Shown: positions 38,860-47,874 of the stretch, piece after piece
Layout of the letters: every line of letters starts with the position of its first letter
Position numbering within the stretch: position 1 is the stretch's first letter
Origin: Pontiella agarivorans
GTDB lineage: Bacteria; Verrucomicrobiota; Kiritimatiellia; Kiritimatiellales; Pontiellaceae
DNA length: 64,000 bases
Assembly: GCF_034531395.1 (NCBI RefSeq)
Contig: NZ_JARVCO010000012.1
Coordinates: forward strand, 1,201,435 to 1,265,434
Direction: 5' to 3'
Position numbers and translations under genes: made by a program
The notes under the pieces: generated by a model
Database searches by the model: none
What the model was told of the DNA's origin: nothing
The model's input: only the letters and a program-made list of their open reading frames with translations

Positions 38860-41800
38860 TTAGGGTTGCGTGATCTTAAGCCGGAAAAACAGATAATCGT
38901 TGGTTGAACCAGTGAGCTGATATTGTGTTTGCGTGTAGTCCGCATTGCCCATGGAAAAATTCGTAATCATGTTCCATGAGCTGTTCCAATGGTTGGAAAC
39001 CAAGGAGGTGCTCCATTCGGTTACATAGGTAATGCCGGGATTGGTGTGATTCAGCTGGTGGGTAAAGAGACTTACGTTGTTATGCTGAAATACCATTGAT
39101 GGTTTGGATCCGACTATAGCCGGGTTGGTTGGATTTCCGGCCCAGGCGTATTCATGAATATCCAGTTCGCCATCGTTATCCTGATCCGCTTTCGGATTTC
39201 CGGTAAGGCCGTGTTCACTTGCATAGTCGCCCCATCCGTTTTCAGGAAAAAAGGGAGAGGCGAGTTCGATATCGATGAAGCGGAACAGCCCGAGCGGAAC
39301 ATCGATTTTGACTGTTGAAGCCGGGGAATAGGTTGTGCCGTCGAGCAGATCGGTGATGCCGACTGGAGTTACGGTATTGAAGTGCACCGTTGCGATACGA
39401 GCTTTGGGGTTAATGTAGCCGCTGTCGATGAGCGTCAGGCGTAAGTGAGTGGGGGACGTCTGAGCACAAACCCAGGCCACATCGCCGGAAACTGTCAGCG
39501 GCAGTTTACTTGCGGCACTGGCGATGGCATTCGATACGGTGGTGTAGTAGGTTTCCGCGGCGTTCGTTGTAGTTCCATCAGACGAAATATAGTTGCGTCC
39601 GTCGGTGATAAATTCCTGCATAATATTTTTATAGAGCGGGTGCAGGCGATCAGCCATTTTTCCGCGTACCGCATTTGTATCAGCAAATACGCCATGTTGC
39701 GGCGGGGTAATCATGACCATTCCGTTTTGATAGGGTGGCAGAAATTCGAGGCGGCGTTCTTTGACGCCGGAGGCATAGCGCGAGAAATCCCAGTCCGTAA
39801 GCGGAGCACCGGGCCATGTGCCGTTCATTCGGTTGAAGACCATTTTGTTGGAATCTTCCCATGCTTCATCCCAGTAGGTGGTCCATTTGCTATTCTCAGC
39901 ATGTTCAACAAATTCGTGATCCGGTTCAGTCATGCTGAGATGGACCGGATTGAAACTGACGATTTCATGCGGTTTGGGAACAAAGAGTGCGCCCTTGGCC
40001 AACAGTTCCCAAAAGATGCTGATGTATTCCTGATCCACCGCATAGTTATTCAGATACTGCGCACCGCTGGAAAGGTGATAAACGAGCATCCGCAGAAAGT
40101 GGTTGGGCAGGCGCTGAGTGGAAAACTGACGCAGGCGATCGTAACTTGCGTTGTCCGGCACCGCACGGGTGCCCCAGCTGTCGACAGCTCCACTGGCCCA
40201 TATGCCGATTCGTCCGGCAATGGTCATGTCCTGTGTTTTATCGCTGGTTTCCTCCATAGAAGGCACGAATACATCGGAAAATTCACCCGATACCATACGT
40301 TGCCATGCGGGCAGGTAGACCGATGCCAGCCAGAACAGGTTTTTGTTGCGCACATAAATATTGGCATTCCGGGGCGATGCATAGTCAGCTAGGGGATAGA
40401 ATAGGTTATCCATCACATAGGTGAAATTGGTGTCTGAACCATTCATCTCAGGCCAGACCAGAACGGTTTTTTTGAATCCGCCGGTTACGCTGTTCGTGGC
40501 GCCGTCAATCGTGGCGCGTAAGGTGGACGGTTCGTAAAAGTAGGGGTCATTCCCATGACCGCCCCAGGTCGTCATTCCCGGATATCCATCAAATGCTTCC
40601 AATAGACCTTCGACACCCGTGGTGCCATTCAAAGCTTCGTTCTGGGTCAGGATATAGTTTCTGCGTGAGTCTCGTTTATTTCGGTAGACCTCGTTGGAGA
40701 TGGCCGTGCGCCATTCAGTGGATTGTACATCGAGTTCATAGTGGCTGTTCAGGAAGATCAAAGAGTCATAGGTATTCGTGAGGCTGTAGGCGAGTGATTC
40801 AAGCCCCTTTGTGTTTTCTGTCATCATGTAGATGGGGGTCTGTTTCCGCTCCCATGCCGGTTTCGTGAAAGTGTTCAGGTGGTTTCTTGCCGATGCTGTA
40901 TTGGCAAGGATTGTTGCAATTTTACCGGGAGGGGTCAGGTTTTCATAATCCATTTTCCAGTCTGCATGCAAGGGGTCGATTAAATGGATGCAGCTTCCGC
41001 CGCTCTGTGCGCTGGCCAGGATAATTCGGCCCGAGACGGGATCTTTGCACAGATCGTTGAACGCATAACGAGTGGAGAGAATGGTCGAGTTGGCGGGGTC
41101 CAGATCGGGCGGAACCAGCATAATGTTGTCACCATAGAGCAGTAAGTATTGAAAGCTTCCTTCTCCATCCGGAATGGGTTCGGTCTGGGCCACCCGGTAG
41201 CCGGGGCCACACTCCGCATTAAACGTATTATAGATATTGAATTCGACCTGCGCACCGGTCAGCGGATCGTAGCGGACGATGCGTCCATCAGGCCGGTTGA
41301 CTGAGGCGCCCATGAGAATTTCGTCCGTTCCGTCTCCGTCAGGATCGACTGCTCGGAAGTCGCCCACACGCATTTTTGTGAATACATCGTCGGAACGAAA
41401 CGGCAGGTCAGCCAGCACTTCGAATAGGTAAATACTTCCCGATTCCTGATGGGTGTTAAGTACCCCTTGGACGGCAAGATTTTCCGTTCCGTTGATTTGG
41501 ATCGGGCGTAGAAAGTTGGCGGTATGAATATAGTCCGGCGGGCGGGGGGGAAGGATGCCGGACCACGCGATATCAATCGAGTAGGTCGAAGAGGCGATGG
41601 TTTTAACCAGGTTTCCCGTTGATGAAAGATAGTAGATATTCAAATCATAGCCGCCGCAGACGACATAGGGCGTGTTGCTGGAATCGTGGACTACACAGAC
41701 CGAATTCATCGGTGCATCATTCATTTTAAACTGCCACAGAAGGCTGCCTTCAGCATCAAGGCAGTAAATGGTTCCGTCTGCATTTGCGGTTAAAATCTCG

Positions 41801-42792
41801 TCTGTTCCGTCGCCGGTCAGATCATCGCACCAGAGGTCGCGGTTCATGAAGCCTGAAAGCGCATTGGTCCAAAGAGCGGTTCCGGCAAAGTCCATGGCCA
41901 GCAGCGTGCCTTCATAGCTGCTGCCGATAATGAACGAGTTGCTTACGGTTTGCACCGTTTTAACGTTGGAAATGGTATAACCGGTGTCGTAGCTGACTAG
42001 CGCAAGGGGCATATAGGTTTCAGAGTTGGAAACCACTTCGAAGGTGTCGACGATACGGTTGGTCGTCATATTGTCGGATGCTGTGCGGCGGGAATTAATT
42101 CCGCCATAAACGGCGTTGCCGTTTACGATGTCGAAGGGTGGAGTTATTTCGGTGTCCGGCAGGGTGACCACGTGGGTTCCGCCAAGTGTAAGATTGGTTA
42201 ATGTCCCGCCCAGCAGCCAGTCATTCGTCGTATTTCCCCTGGTCAGGGTGGCGGTGAGTTCCAGCCAATGGCTGGTGTCGGTGATGTTGGTGATGCCCGC
42301 GGCAGTTTCATCGACCTGGGCAGAGAAGATATTTGCGCCACCGGCATTGGAACCATACAGTTGAATTTTGTTTGTGTTTCTGCGGCGTACGGCCAGCGTA
42401 ATAATATCTCCGCCGCTGGATGTTTCATTAAACTGCGCAGCAATCACGCCGGATTGGCTGCTGGATAAGGTGCCTGTGGAGGTGTATTGAAAACGAAGTT
42501 TGATCGTGGCGGAATCGTTCGGTCCAACCATTGGAAGGGCTTCGCTGTAGATGCCTTCAATATATTCGCCGGAAGAGGATAGGGAGACGATTCCAAGCGA
42601 TCCGTCGTATCCAGGCTCGTCGACGAATACGGTATTTCCGTTGTCTTTGTTCCAGTTAATATGGTTGATCAAATCTCCATTGACATAATCAGGAGCCGCA
42701 AAATAAACTGCCGCTGCATGCGCCTGTCCTAATGCAAGAAGTCCAAGAGTTGGTGAGAGTGCACGGGTTACTGATTTACACATTTTAATCAT
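38860..42792 (-). CDS. Giant secreted protein with lectin-like module, beta-propeller and large C-terminal region; lambda-carrageenase (GH150)-like candidate
   Basis: 1310 residues from ATG 42792 (MIKMCKSVTR), preceded by AGGA; an in-frame upstream start would add 15 residues. The signal peptide ends near GQAHAA. Residues of about 25-265 form a beta-sandwich shared with the next gene upstream. From about 290, FG-GAP/PQQ-like propeller repeats appear (DLTGDGTDEILTANADG, YCLDAEGSLLWQF). Residues of about 640-1150 are an unrecognised, Trp-rich catalytic-looking region. A calcium-loop segment (DQDNDGELDIHEY, about 1200) and a small beta-domain close the protein. The propeller plus long C-terminal domain resembles lambda-carrageenase, which is an inference from architecture. 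Other roles are possible. Confidence 0.55.
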   Translation of the reverse strand: MIKMCKSVTRALSPTLGLLALGQAHAAAVYFAAPDYVNGDLINHINWNKDNGNTVFVDEPGYDGSLGIVSLSSSGEYIEGIYSEALPMVGPNDSATIKLRFQYTSTGTLSSSQSGVIAAQFNETSSGGDIITLAVRRRNTNKIQLYGSNAGGANIFSAQVDETAAGITNITDTSHWLELTATLTRGNTTNDWLLGGTLTNLTLGGTHVVTLPDTEITPPFDIVNGNAVYGGINSRRTASDNMTTNRIVDTFEVVSNSETYMPLALVSYDTGYTISNVKTVQTVSNSFIIGSSYEGTLLAMDFAGTALWTNALSGFMNRDLWCDDLTGDGTDEILTANADGTIYCLDAEGSLLWQFKMNDAPMNSVCVVHDSSNTPYVVCGGYDLNIYYLSSTGNLVKTIASSTYSIDIAWSGILPPRPPDYIHTANFLRPIQINGTENLAVQGVLNTHQESGSIYLFEVLADLPFRSDDVFTKMRVGDFRAVDPDGDGTDEILMGASVNRPDGRIVRYDPLTGAQVEFNIYNTFNAECGPGYRVAQTEPIPDGEGSFQYLLLYGDNIMLVPPDLDPANSTILSTRYAFNDLCKDPVSGRIILASAQSGGSCIHLIDPLHADWKMDYENLTPPGKIATILANTASARNHLNTFTKPAWERKQTPIYMMTENTKGLESLAYSLTNTYDSLIFLNSHYELDVQSTEWRTAISNEVYRNKRDSRRNYILTQNEALNGTTGVEGLLEAFDGYPGMTTWGGHGNDPYFYEPSTLRATIDGATNSVTGGFKKTVLVWPEMNGSDTNFTYVMDNLFYPLADYASPRNANIYVRNKNLFWLASVYLPAWQRMVSGEFSDVFVPSMEETSDKTQDMTIAGRIGIWASGAVDSWGTRAVPDNASYDRLRQFSTQRLPNHFLRMLVYHLSSGAQYLNNYAVDQEYISIFWELLAKGALFVPKPHEIVSFNPVHLSMTEPDHEFVEHAENSKWTTYWDEAWEDSNKMVFNRMNGTWPGAPLTDWDFSRYASGVKERRLEFLPPYQNGMVMITPPQHGVFADTNAVRGKMADRLHPLYKNIMQEFITDGRNYISSDGTTTNAAETYYTTVSNAIASAASKLPLTVSGDVAWVCAQTSPTHLRLTLIDSGYINPKARIATVHFNTVTPVGITDLLDGTTYSPASTVKIDVPLGLFRFIDIELASPFFPENGWGDYASEHGLTGNPKADQDNDGELDIHEYAWAGNPTNPAIVGSKPSMVFQHNNVSLFTHQLNHTNPGITYVTEWSTSLVSNHWNSSWNMITNFSMGNADYTQTQYQLTGSTNDYLFFRLKITQP

Positions 42793-42826
42793 GGAGATCC
42801 TATCGGTTATTTCCCTAACCATAAAA

Positions 42827-42847
42827 CGCGCTCCCAAAGGGAGCGCG
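42827..42847 (-). terminator. Intrinsic terminator/attenuator between the two giant genes
   Basis: A perfect 9-bp GC-rich stem (CGCGCTCCC / GGGAGCGCG, loop of 3) is followed on the minus strand by TTTTAT. It lies 25 bases after the stop of the upstream gene and 35 before the next start, so it would end or attenuate transcription between the two genes. Confidence 0.75.
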
Positions 42848-42871
42848 CCGGTTCACGTAATCGGAAATACG

Positions 42872-45484
42872 TTAGGGTTGCTGTTCAATAATCAACTTCA
42901 TGAAGAGCTGATTTGTCGATGAAGCGGTATCGAAGTTGACAGAGTTCACATAGAACGTGCCATCATCCGCACCCGCATTTACATCAATCACCGAGTTGGT
43001 TTCCCACTGATCAAGGATGAGGTTTTCTTTCGTCAGTACGAGGGCCTGAAGTTCACGTTCGGTGTTAACGGTATAGAACGTGTAGTCGCCGGTTGAGCCA
43101 TCAAATGTGGGTTGTGTTCCAATGTCATTTCCATTGGTTGGAACACCACCGAAGATGTATTCAGACCAGTTATCCAGCGCATCGTTGTCGGGATTGTCTG
43201 TCTCACTTCCAATGCCTGGATAATCAATGATAAACTTATCCCAGCCAACAATCACTTCTTCAACCTCGGGTCCAAGAATGACGCGACAGTTCATGTTTTG
43301 AATTTCAAGACCTTCTTCTGTTCCGAAGTTTTGGTCCGCATACATGCCGAAATAAATATTCGTAGCATTATATAGTGCTTCGTTGGTCCAGCTGCTCTGG
43401 TTAATGGTTTTCAGAACTGCACCATTTGCGTCTGAAAGAATGAAGCTGACATCCCACACTCCGGCATTGGTTGTTTTCAGTGCGGAGTAGGTATATACAA
43501 GTTCATCAGTTTCATAGTCAGAACCGGGATTGTTAAGATTCGTCACCCCGATATCATTGAGATTCATTGAGCCTGAAGGGGTCGAAGGCGCGGCCGGGTC
43601 GAGCCCGATTGTGAGTCCGCCATCCGGCCATGCACCGCTATTATTCCAGCTTCCCTGATTGATTCGGAAACCGAGCTGTCCATCCGGGTAGGTTCCAAAG
43701 GATTGAATGGATTCAGCATAGGGCGAGGTGTTTTCAGCCAGCGATGTGCCGTTTGTTGTGAAGAAGAAATCAGCCAGAGTCAGGTTGGACAGGTTGTCTC
43801 TCACAAACATTTTTGCATTTACGCTGAACTCGATTTCATCGCCGGCATCCAGTTGATGTGGAAGGCCGTTGGTATACATGACGCCACGCCAGTTCCAACC
43901 TCGTTTTGCTGCTGTATAATTGGTTGAACTCGGGCGGTGAACCAGGGCGTTTCCGGTTGCATTTGAATTAACAAATCCCCAGCCCCATTGGTTCAGGCTG
44001 TCCCAGCCCGGAGCATCTGAAAACGCGGTTTCGCTATTCCATCCTTTGAAATCGTATGCAAATACATTGTCCGAACGAACTTCGCCGACGGAGGCTCTGA
44101 CTGAAAAGCCGAAGCAACGTGTCGCGTAATAGGCCCCTCCGGCACCGAGATCGAAATAATAACCGACGGTTGAAACGTCTGTCATATCTGGTGTTGCTAC
44201 AGAACCGATCGTCGCCTTACCGTCCACCAGCGGAGAAAATTCATACCAAGTCATCGCAGCGGCATCAATATCCGATAGCAGCAACTGGCCTTTGGGCAGA
44301 TTGTTGGTTTCGCTGGCATACCATTCGCCGCTTCCTTTTTGCATCAGAAAACGAATTACACCGTTGGTGTAGCCTTTTCCGGTTCCATAAATATTGATCG
44401 AATAGCTGGCCAGCGTTGTGTTAGTTCCGAGGAAGTCTTCCCAAACCAGCATGCCTTCATATTCATCTCCTGCTCCACGGCCCAGTTCAATGGCATCGGC
44501 GCCGTTGCCTCCATCGCGAATAATGACCGTGCCGGTATTACTTGCTGTTGCATTCACACCGGGGGTGCGGTTGGTGGATGCATCCGGATAGTACACATTG
44601 GTTCCGCCATCAAAGCCTTGATGCGCTTCGTAACTGGTGGAGACCCAGTCTTTAAAGGAAATGCTGTTATCAAAAACAATGTTGGTTTCACCGGCATTGT
44701 TCCACTGCACAATGACTTCTGTCGGGGCAGGAGGGGTAATGAAGCTGGAGGCAACTTCAAAGCTGCCGACCATACGATTATTGGCCTTGCAAACGGAATC
44801 ACTCCGGGTGGAATTAATGCCGCCATACATGATGTCATCGTCCTGCAAAGCAGCTTTCGGTTCAAACGCACCGAAATCGTGAGACAGCACTTCAGCTCCG
44901 GTCGTAAGGTTTGTTACCGTTGCAACCAACGTCCAATCATCAGTGCCGTAATTTTTCTGCAAAGTTGCCCGGAAATCAAGCCAGTCGCTTTCTCCAACTC
45001 CGTTGGTAACGCCGGCGGTGATCTCGTCCATATAAGGGCTGCTCACAGTGTTTCCGTATTGCAGGAAGAGAAATAACTTGTCCGTGGATCCGCGACGAAG
45101 TGCCACTCGAATGGTATTGGCAGAAACCGTTGAGTTATCAAAAAATATTAAACTGGTTAATCCGCCGGTTCCTGAGGTGAATTGTTCCGTTGCATTATAT
45201 TTGAATTTTTGTGCCAGGGTCATTCGGTCGCCAGGAGACGCCATCGTAATGGGTTCGTTGAACACATTGTCCACCCATTGTACATCCGCTGAATATAAAA
45301 CAACACCGTCGGTTGCGGCGTTGGAAATGATATTTCCGCCATCACCGGCCCAGACGGTACTGTTGGTTAAATCACCATCTGAATAATCGGGTGCTGTGTA
45401 ATTGACGATCACTGCTTCTGCTGGATCTGAAATCCATGTTGCAGCCACAAGAATCGCAATGGCGAACCTTCCTGTTTTTTTCAT
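42872..45484 (-). CDS. Secreted multi-domain beta-sandwich protein sharing its N-terminal module with the downstream giant protein
   Basis: 870 residues; GGGAG precedes the ATG at 45484 and the signal peptide ends near PAEAV. Residues of about 25-245 align with the N-terminus of the 1310-residue neighbour (APDYSDGDLTN versus APDYVNGDLIN, and YGGINS in both), indicating a shared laminin-G or jelly-roll module. At least two more beta-sandwich regions follow (about 255-460 and 465-755). An acidic calcium-loop motif (SETDNPDNDALDNWSEYIF, near 765) and a C-terminal beta-domain of about 100 residues match the neighbour's ending. No catalytic motif is recognised; a polysaccharide-binding partner of the neighbouring enzyme is the best guess. 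Confidence 0.5.
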   Translation of the reverse strand: MKKTGRFAIAILVAATWISDPAEAVIVNYTAPDYSDGDLTNSTVWAGDGGNIISNAATDGVVLYSADVQWVDNVFNEPITMASPGDRMTLAQKFKYNATEQFTSGTGGLTSLIFFDNSTVSANTIRVALRRGSTDKLFLFLQYGNTVSSPYMDEITAGVTNGVGESDWLDFRATLQKNYGTDDWTLVATVTNLTTGAEVLSHDFGAFEPKAALQDDDIMYGGINSTRSDSVCKANNRMVGSFEVASSFITPPAPTEVIVQWNNAGETNIVFDNSISFKDWVSTSYEAHQGFDGGTNVYYPDASTNRTPGVNATASNTGTVIIRDGGNGADAIELGRGAGDEYEGMLVWEDFLGTNTTLASYSINIYGTGKGYTNGVIRFLMQKGSGEWYASETNNLPKGQLLLSDIDAAAMTWYEFSPLVDGKATIGSVATPDMTDVSTVGYYFDLGAGGAYYATRCFGFSVRASVGEVRSDNVFAYDFKGWNSETAFSDAPGWDSLNQWGWGFVNSNATGNALVHRPSSTNYTAAKRGWNWRGVMYTNGLPHQLDAGDEIEFSVNAKMFVRDNLSNLTLADFFFTTNGTSLAENTSPYAESIQSFGTYPDGQLGFRINQGSWNNSGAWPDGGLTIGLDPAAPSTPSGSMNLNDIGVTNLNNPGSDYETDELVYTYSALKTTNAGVWDVSFILSDANGAVLKTINQSSWTNEALYNATNIYFGMYADQNFGTEEGLEIQNMNCRVILGPEVEEVIVGWDKFIIDYPGIGSETDNPDNDALDNWSEYIFGGVPTNGNDIGTQPTFDGSTGDYTFYTVNTERELQALVLTKENLILDQWETNSVIDVNAGADDGTFYVNSVNFDTASSTNQLFMKLIIEQQP

Positions 45485-45510
45485 AGTTTACTCCCTGTAT
45501 TTTGTATCGT

Positions 45511-45536
45511 CCTGTAAAGGAGACATCCTTTACGGG
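45511..45536 (-). promoter_or_regulatory. Leader hairpin upstream of giant-gene operon
   Basis: An 11-bp stem with one G-T pair (CCTGTAAAGGA / TCCTTTACGGG, loop GACA) lies about 27 bases before the start codon in the minus-strand leader. It may stabilise the messenger or regulate translation. Confidence 0.4.
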
Positions 45537-46102
45537 TATTCAATTAACTGTGTCTTAGGTGTGGGTTACGAAATATACCCGACATTCTATCCGGGGATTG
45601 ATTAATCAGGCGGGGACATAAAGGTGTTGTGCGTTCAGGATTCGACAAGCCCTTCAACGGAAATCTGAAAGTGCTGAATCTAAAAAATGTTTCGGAATCT
45701 ATCCCGAAGTAATCGCAGGATCGGTTGAGAATGCAGGGTTGAAACGGAGCAAATAGCGGTCCTCGGCTCCGCAGAACCTCAGGTCGTCTGATCAATCAAT
45801 ATCCAGATGTCAAAGATCACTGCACAACACACAACACGCTATAGGATTAGAGCCGGTACTCATGATACTTATCAGCTCTGCAGAGCCCGTTGCTCTGCGG
45901 ACCTATATTTGTTTTTTACAAGCCTCTCCGCGGAAGCGATTCATCTCTTTAATATGATGAATTCCAACCGTTAACCCCTCCTGATTCGGCACGCTTGATT
46001 GAATCGGTCAGCTGTTCAGATAGAGATTAAGTATCCTGCATCTGAGGTATGTTAAAACATGCTATAGATAAATGTCTGGGGAGGGAGTTTTCCATAGCTG
46101 AT

Positions 46103-46132
46103 ATTGCAAAGAACTATGCTTAAATTGCATAT
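46103..46132. promoter_or_regulatory. Third ATTGCA doublet, operator-like
   Basis: ATTGCAAAG at 46103 and ATTGCATAT at 46124 are 21 bases apart in an AT-rich stretch. Spacing and core match the doublet before the regulator at 47875, and the core matches the one before the regulator at 19361. It is weaker than those two and could be chance. Confidence 0.3.
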
Positions 46133-46419
46133 TTGAATGCGCGGGTTTGATGGTATCGAGTCAGATTGCGGGTAAGTCTTTGTTTGTTTGGCTGTGCTGA
46201 TGGGATGCCGGGAAAGTAAGGATGTAAAAGCAATGCCGTCCATACTGTATGGAATGTCTGAGCCGGCTTTAAATTCAATACGTTTCAGGTGTACTGCGAA
46301 ACTCAATATAAATTCGGGCAGCCGTCATCGACTTCTGACTCAGACCGGGGATTAATAATGCGACATGGGCATGCGGGCCGATTACTTGAATCTAGATATC
46401 CGGCCCGGTTTGAGCGTAT

Positions 46420-47607
46420 TTATGTCGACTGCAGGCCAAGTTGCAGGCCGCGGATTTCGGCGAGGCCGCGGAGGCGGCCGATGCAGGTATAGCCGGGGGT
46501 TTTGAGCGGCGGTTTTTTGAGATCGTCAAGCATGGTTCTTCCGTGATCCGGACGGAAGGTAAGCTGCCAGTCTTCGCGTCCGGCATTTTTTCTTTTCTGC
46601 ATTTCCTGAAGCGCGGCCTTTACAACGGCCGGCATGTTGACAGAGCCTTCAAGATGATTGGCTTCATAGAACGAGCCGTCCGGATTGCGCTGGGTACTGC
46701 GAAAATGAAAGGCATTGATTCGGTGGCCCAGCCGTTGGACCATGCCGGGCAGGTCATTGTCTTCGCGGGGACTCAGCGAGCCGGTGCAGAAACAGATGCC
46801 GTTGGCCGGACTGTCGATCAGGTCCGTAATATTTTTCAGATCGGATTCGGTGGAGACGATGCGCGGCAATCCCAAAACAGGGAAAGGGGGATCGTCGGGA
46901 TGGATGGCCATGCGCACACCGTTTTCTTCGCAGACCGGAATCACTTCCTGAAGAAACTGCTTCAGATGTTCCAGTAATTGGAAGCGATCGATTTGTTTAT
47001 AGGTCGAAAGCATGGCCCGGATGTCGTCCAGTGTGAAGCTGAAGTCCATGCCGGGAAAAACATCGATAATGGTTTTTTCAAAGGTTTGCTTTTCCGCCTT
47101 CGACATCGAATCAATAAAGGCTGCGGCTTTTTCCCGGATCCTGGAAGAAAAGGCTTTTTCTGCGCCGGGACGCTGAAGCAGATGGATGTCGAAAACGGCA
47201 AACATTACCGGATCATAAAGAAGGGTCTGCGTGCCGTCGGGCAGCGTATACGCCATATCGGTCCGGGTCCAGTCGAGCACGGGCATGAAGTTGTAGATGA
47301 TTGTGTTGATGCTCTCGGCGCCCAGATTGCGGATTGTTTGCTTATAGTTTTCAATGTGATGTTCAAAATTGCCGGTGCGGGTTTTGATCGCCTCAGAGAC
47401 CGGCACGGATTCAACGGCCCGCCAGGTCAGTTTTTCTGCCTCAATTTCCGCTTTGCGTGTGGCGATTTCTTCGCGGCTCCAAAGTTCCCCGTATTCGATG
47501 TGATGCAGCGAACTCATAACGCCCGTACAGCCGCATTGTCGTATATCGTGCAGTGAAACCGGATCACCCGGCCCGAACCATCGCATGGATTCCTGGAGTA
47601 AAATCAT
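46420..47607 (-). CDS. uxuA: Mannonate dehydratase
   Basis: 395 residues. The start MRWFGPGDPVSLHDIRQ and GVMSSLHHIEYGELW is diagnostic for UxuA, with the downstream HPDDPPFPVLGLPRI, the CFCTGSLSPR metal region, HFRSTQR and FRPDHGR. The enzyme dehydrates D-mannonate to 2-keto-3-deoxygluconate in the cytoplasm, using a divalent metal. An internal ATG at 47586, with AGGA just upstream, gives a start closer to the family norm than 47607. It is divergent from the second XylR-type regulator. With UxaA at the left edge, two routes into 2-keto-3-deoxygluconate are present. Confidence 0.93.
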   Translation of the reverse strand: MILLQESMRWFGPGDPVSLHDIRQCGCTGVMSSLHHIEYGELWSREEIATRKAEIEAEKLTWRAVESVPVSEAIKTRTGNFEHHIENYKQTIRNLGAESINTIIYNFMPVLDWTRTDMAYTLPDGTQTLLYDPVMFAVFDIHLLQRPGAEKAFSSRIREKAAAFIDSMSKAEKQTFEKTIIDVFPGMDFSFTLDDIRAMLSTYKQIDRFQLLEHLKQFLQEVIPVCEENGVRMAIHPDDPPFPVLGLPRIVSTESDLKNITDLIDSPANGICFCTGSLSPREDNDLPGMVQRLGHRINAFHFRSTQRNPDGSFYEANHLEGSVNMPAVVKAALQEMQKRKNAGREDWQLTFRPDHGRTMLDDLKKPPLKTPGYTCIGRLRGLAEIRGLQLGLQST

Positions 47608-47839
47608 TATTGATACCGTTGTTTATAGGGTTTATTCAGGGGTCTCGGCGGGATCCGCAATCCTTGATCCTCGCACGGCGGTGTCTCTGGCCGGATCTGA
47701 CGCACACCGAGCGCAGGTTAGAAGTGCATAAAAAAGAGTGTATGTTTGTTTCATCAGCTTTTTCGCCTCATTCGGCACCATCAGCGATCGTGTTTTAATT
47801 TTCCAGATGAATCCTGTCATCAGAACCGGGTTTATATAA

Positions 47840-47869
47840 AATGCATAAATGAGATATATAAATGCATAA
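47840..47869. promoter_or_regulatory. Operator-like direct repeat (AATGCATAA x2) before XylR-type regulator
   Basis: AATGCATAA occurs at 47840-47848 and 47861-47869, 21 bases apart, ending six bases before the regulator start and within the divergent region shared with uxuA. It parallels the doublet at 19364-19390 next to the paralogous regulator. Confidence 0.5.
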
Positions 47870-47874
47870 TTGCA

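Larger units (their letters stand above)
45485..46419. other. Long gene-free stretch upstream of giant-gene operon
   Basis: About 930 bases with no convincing gene; the short frames at 45544-45795, 46052-46306 and 46289-46492 lack ribosome sites and family features. It contains the leader hairpin at 45511, a 7-bp stem-loop at 45880-45898 (GCAGAGC / GCTCTGC) with a T-rich run some 14 bases beyond, and an ATTGCA doublet at 46103-46132. It probably carries the promoter of the minus-strand operon and the end of the uxuA transcript. Confidence 0.5.

Noticed and set aside
39445..40392. 315-codon plus-strand frame within the giant minus-strand gene
   Set aside because: The minus-strand frame has signal peptide, domain order and codon pattern; the plus-strand product has no family features.
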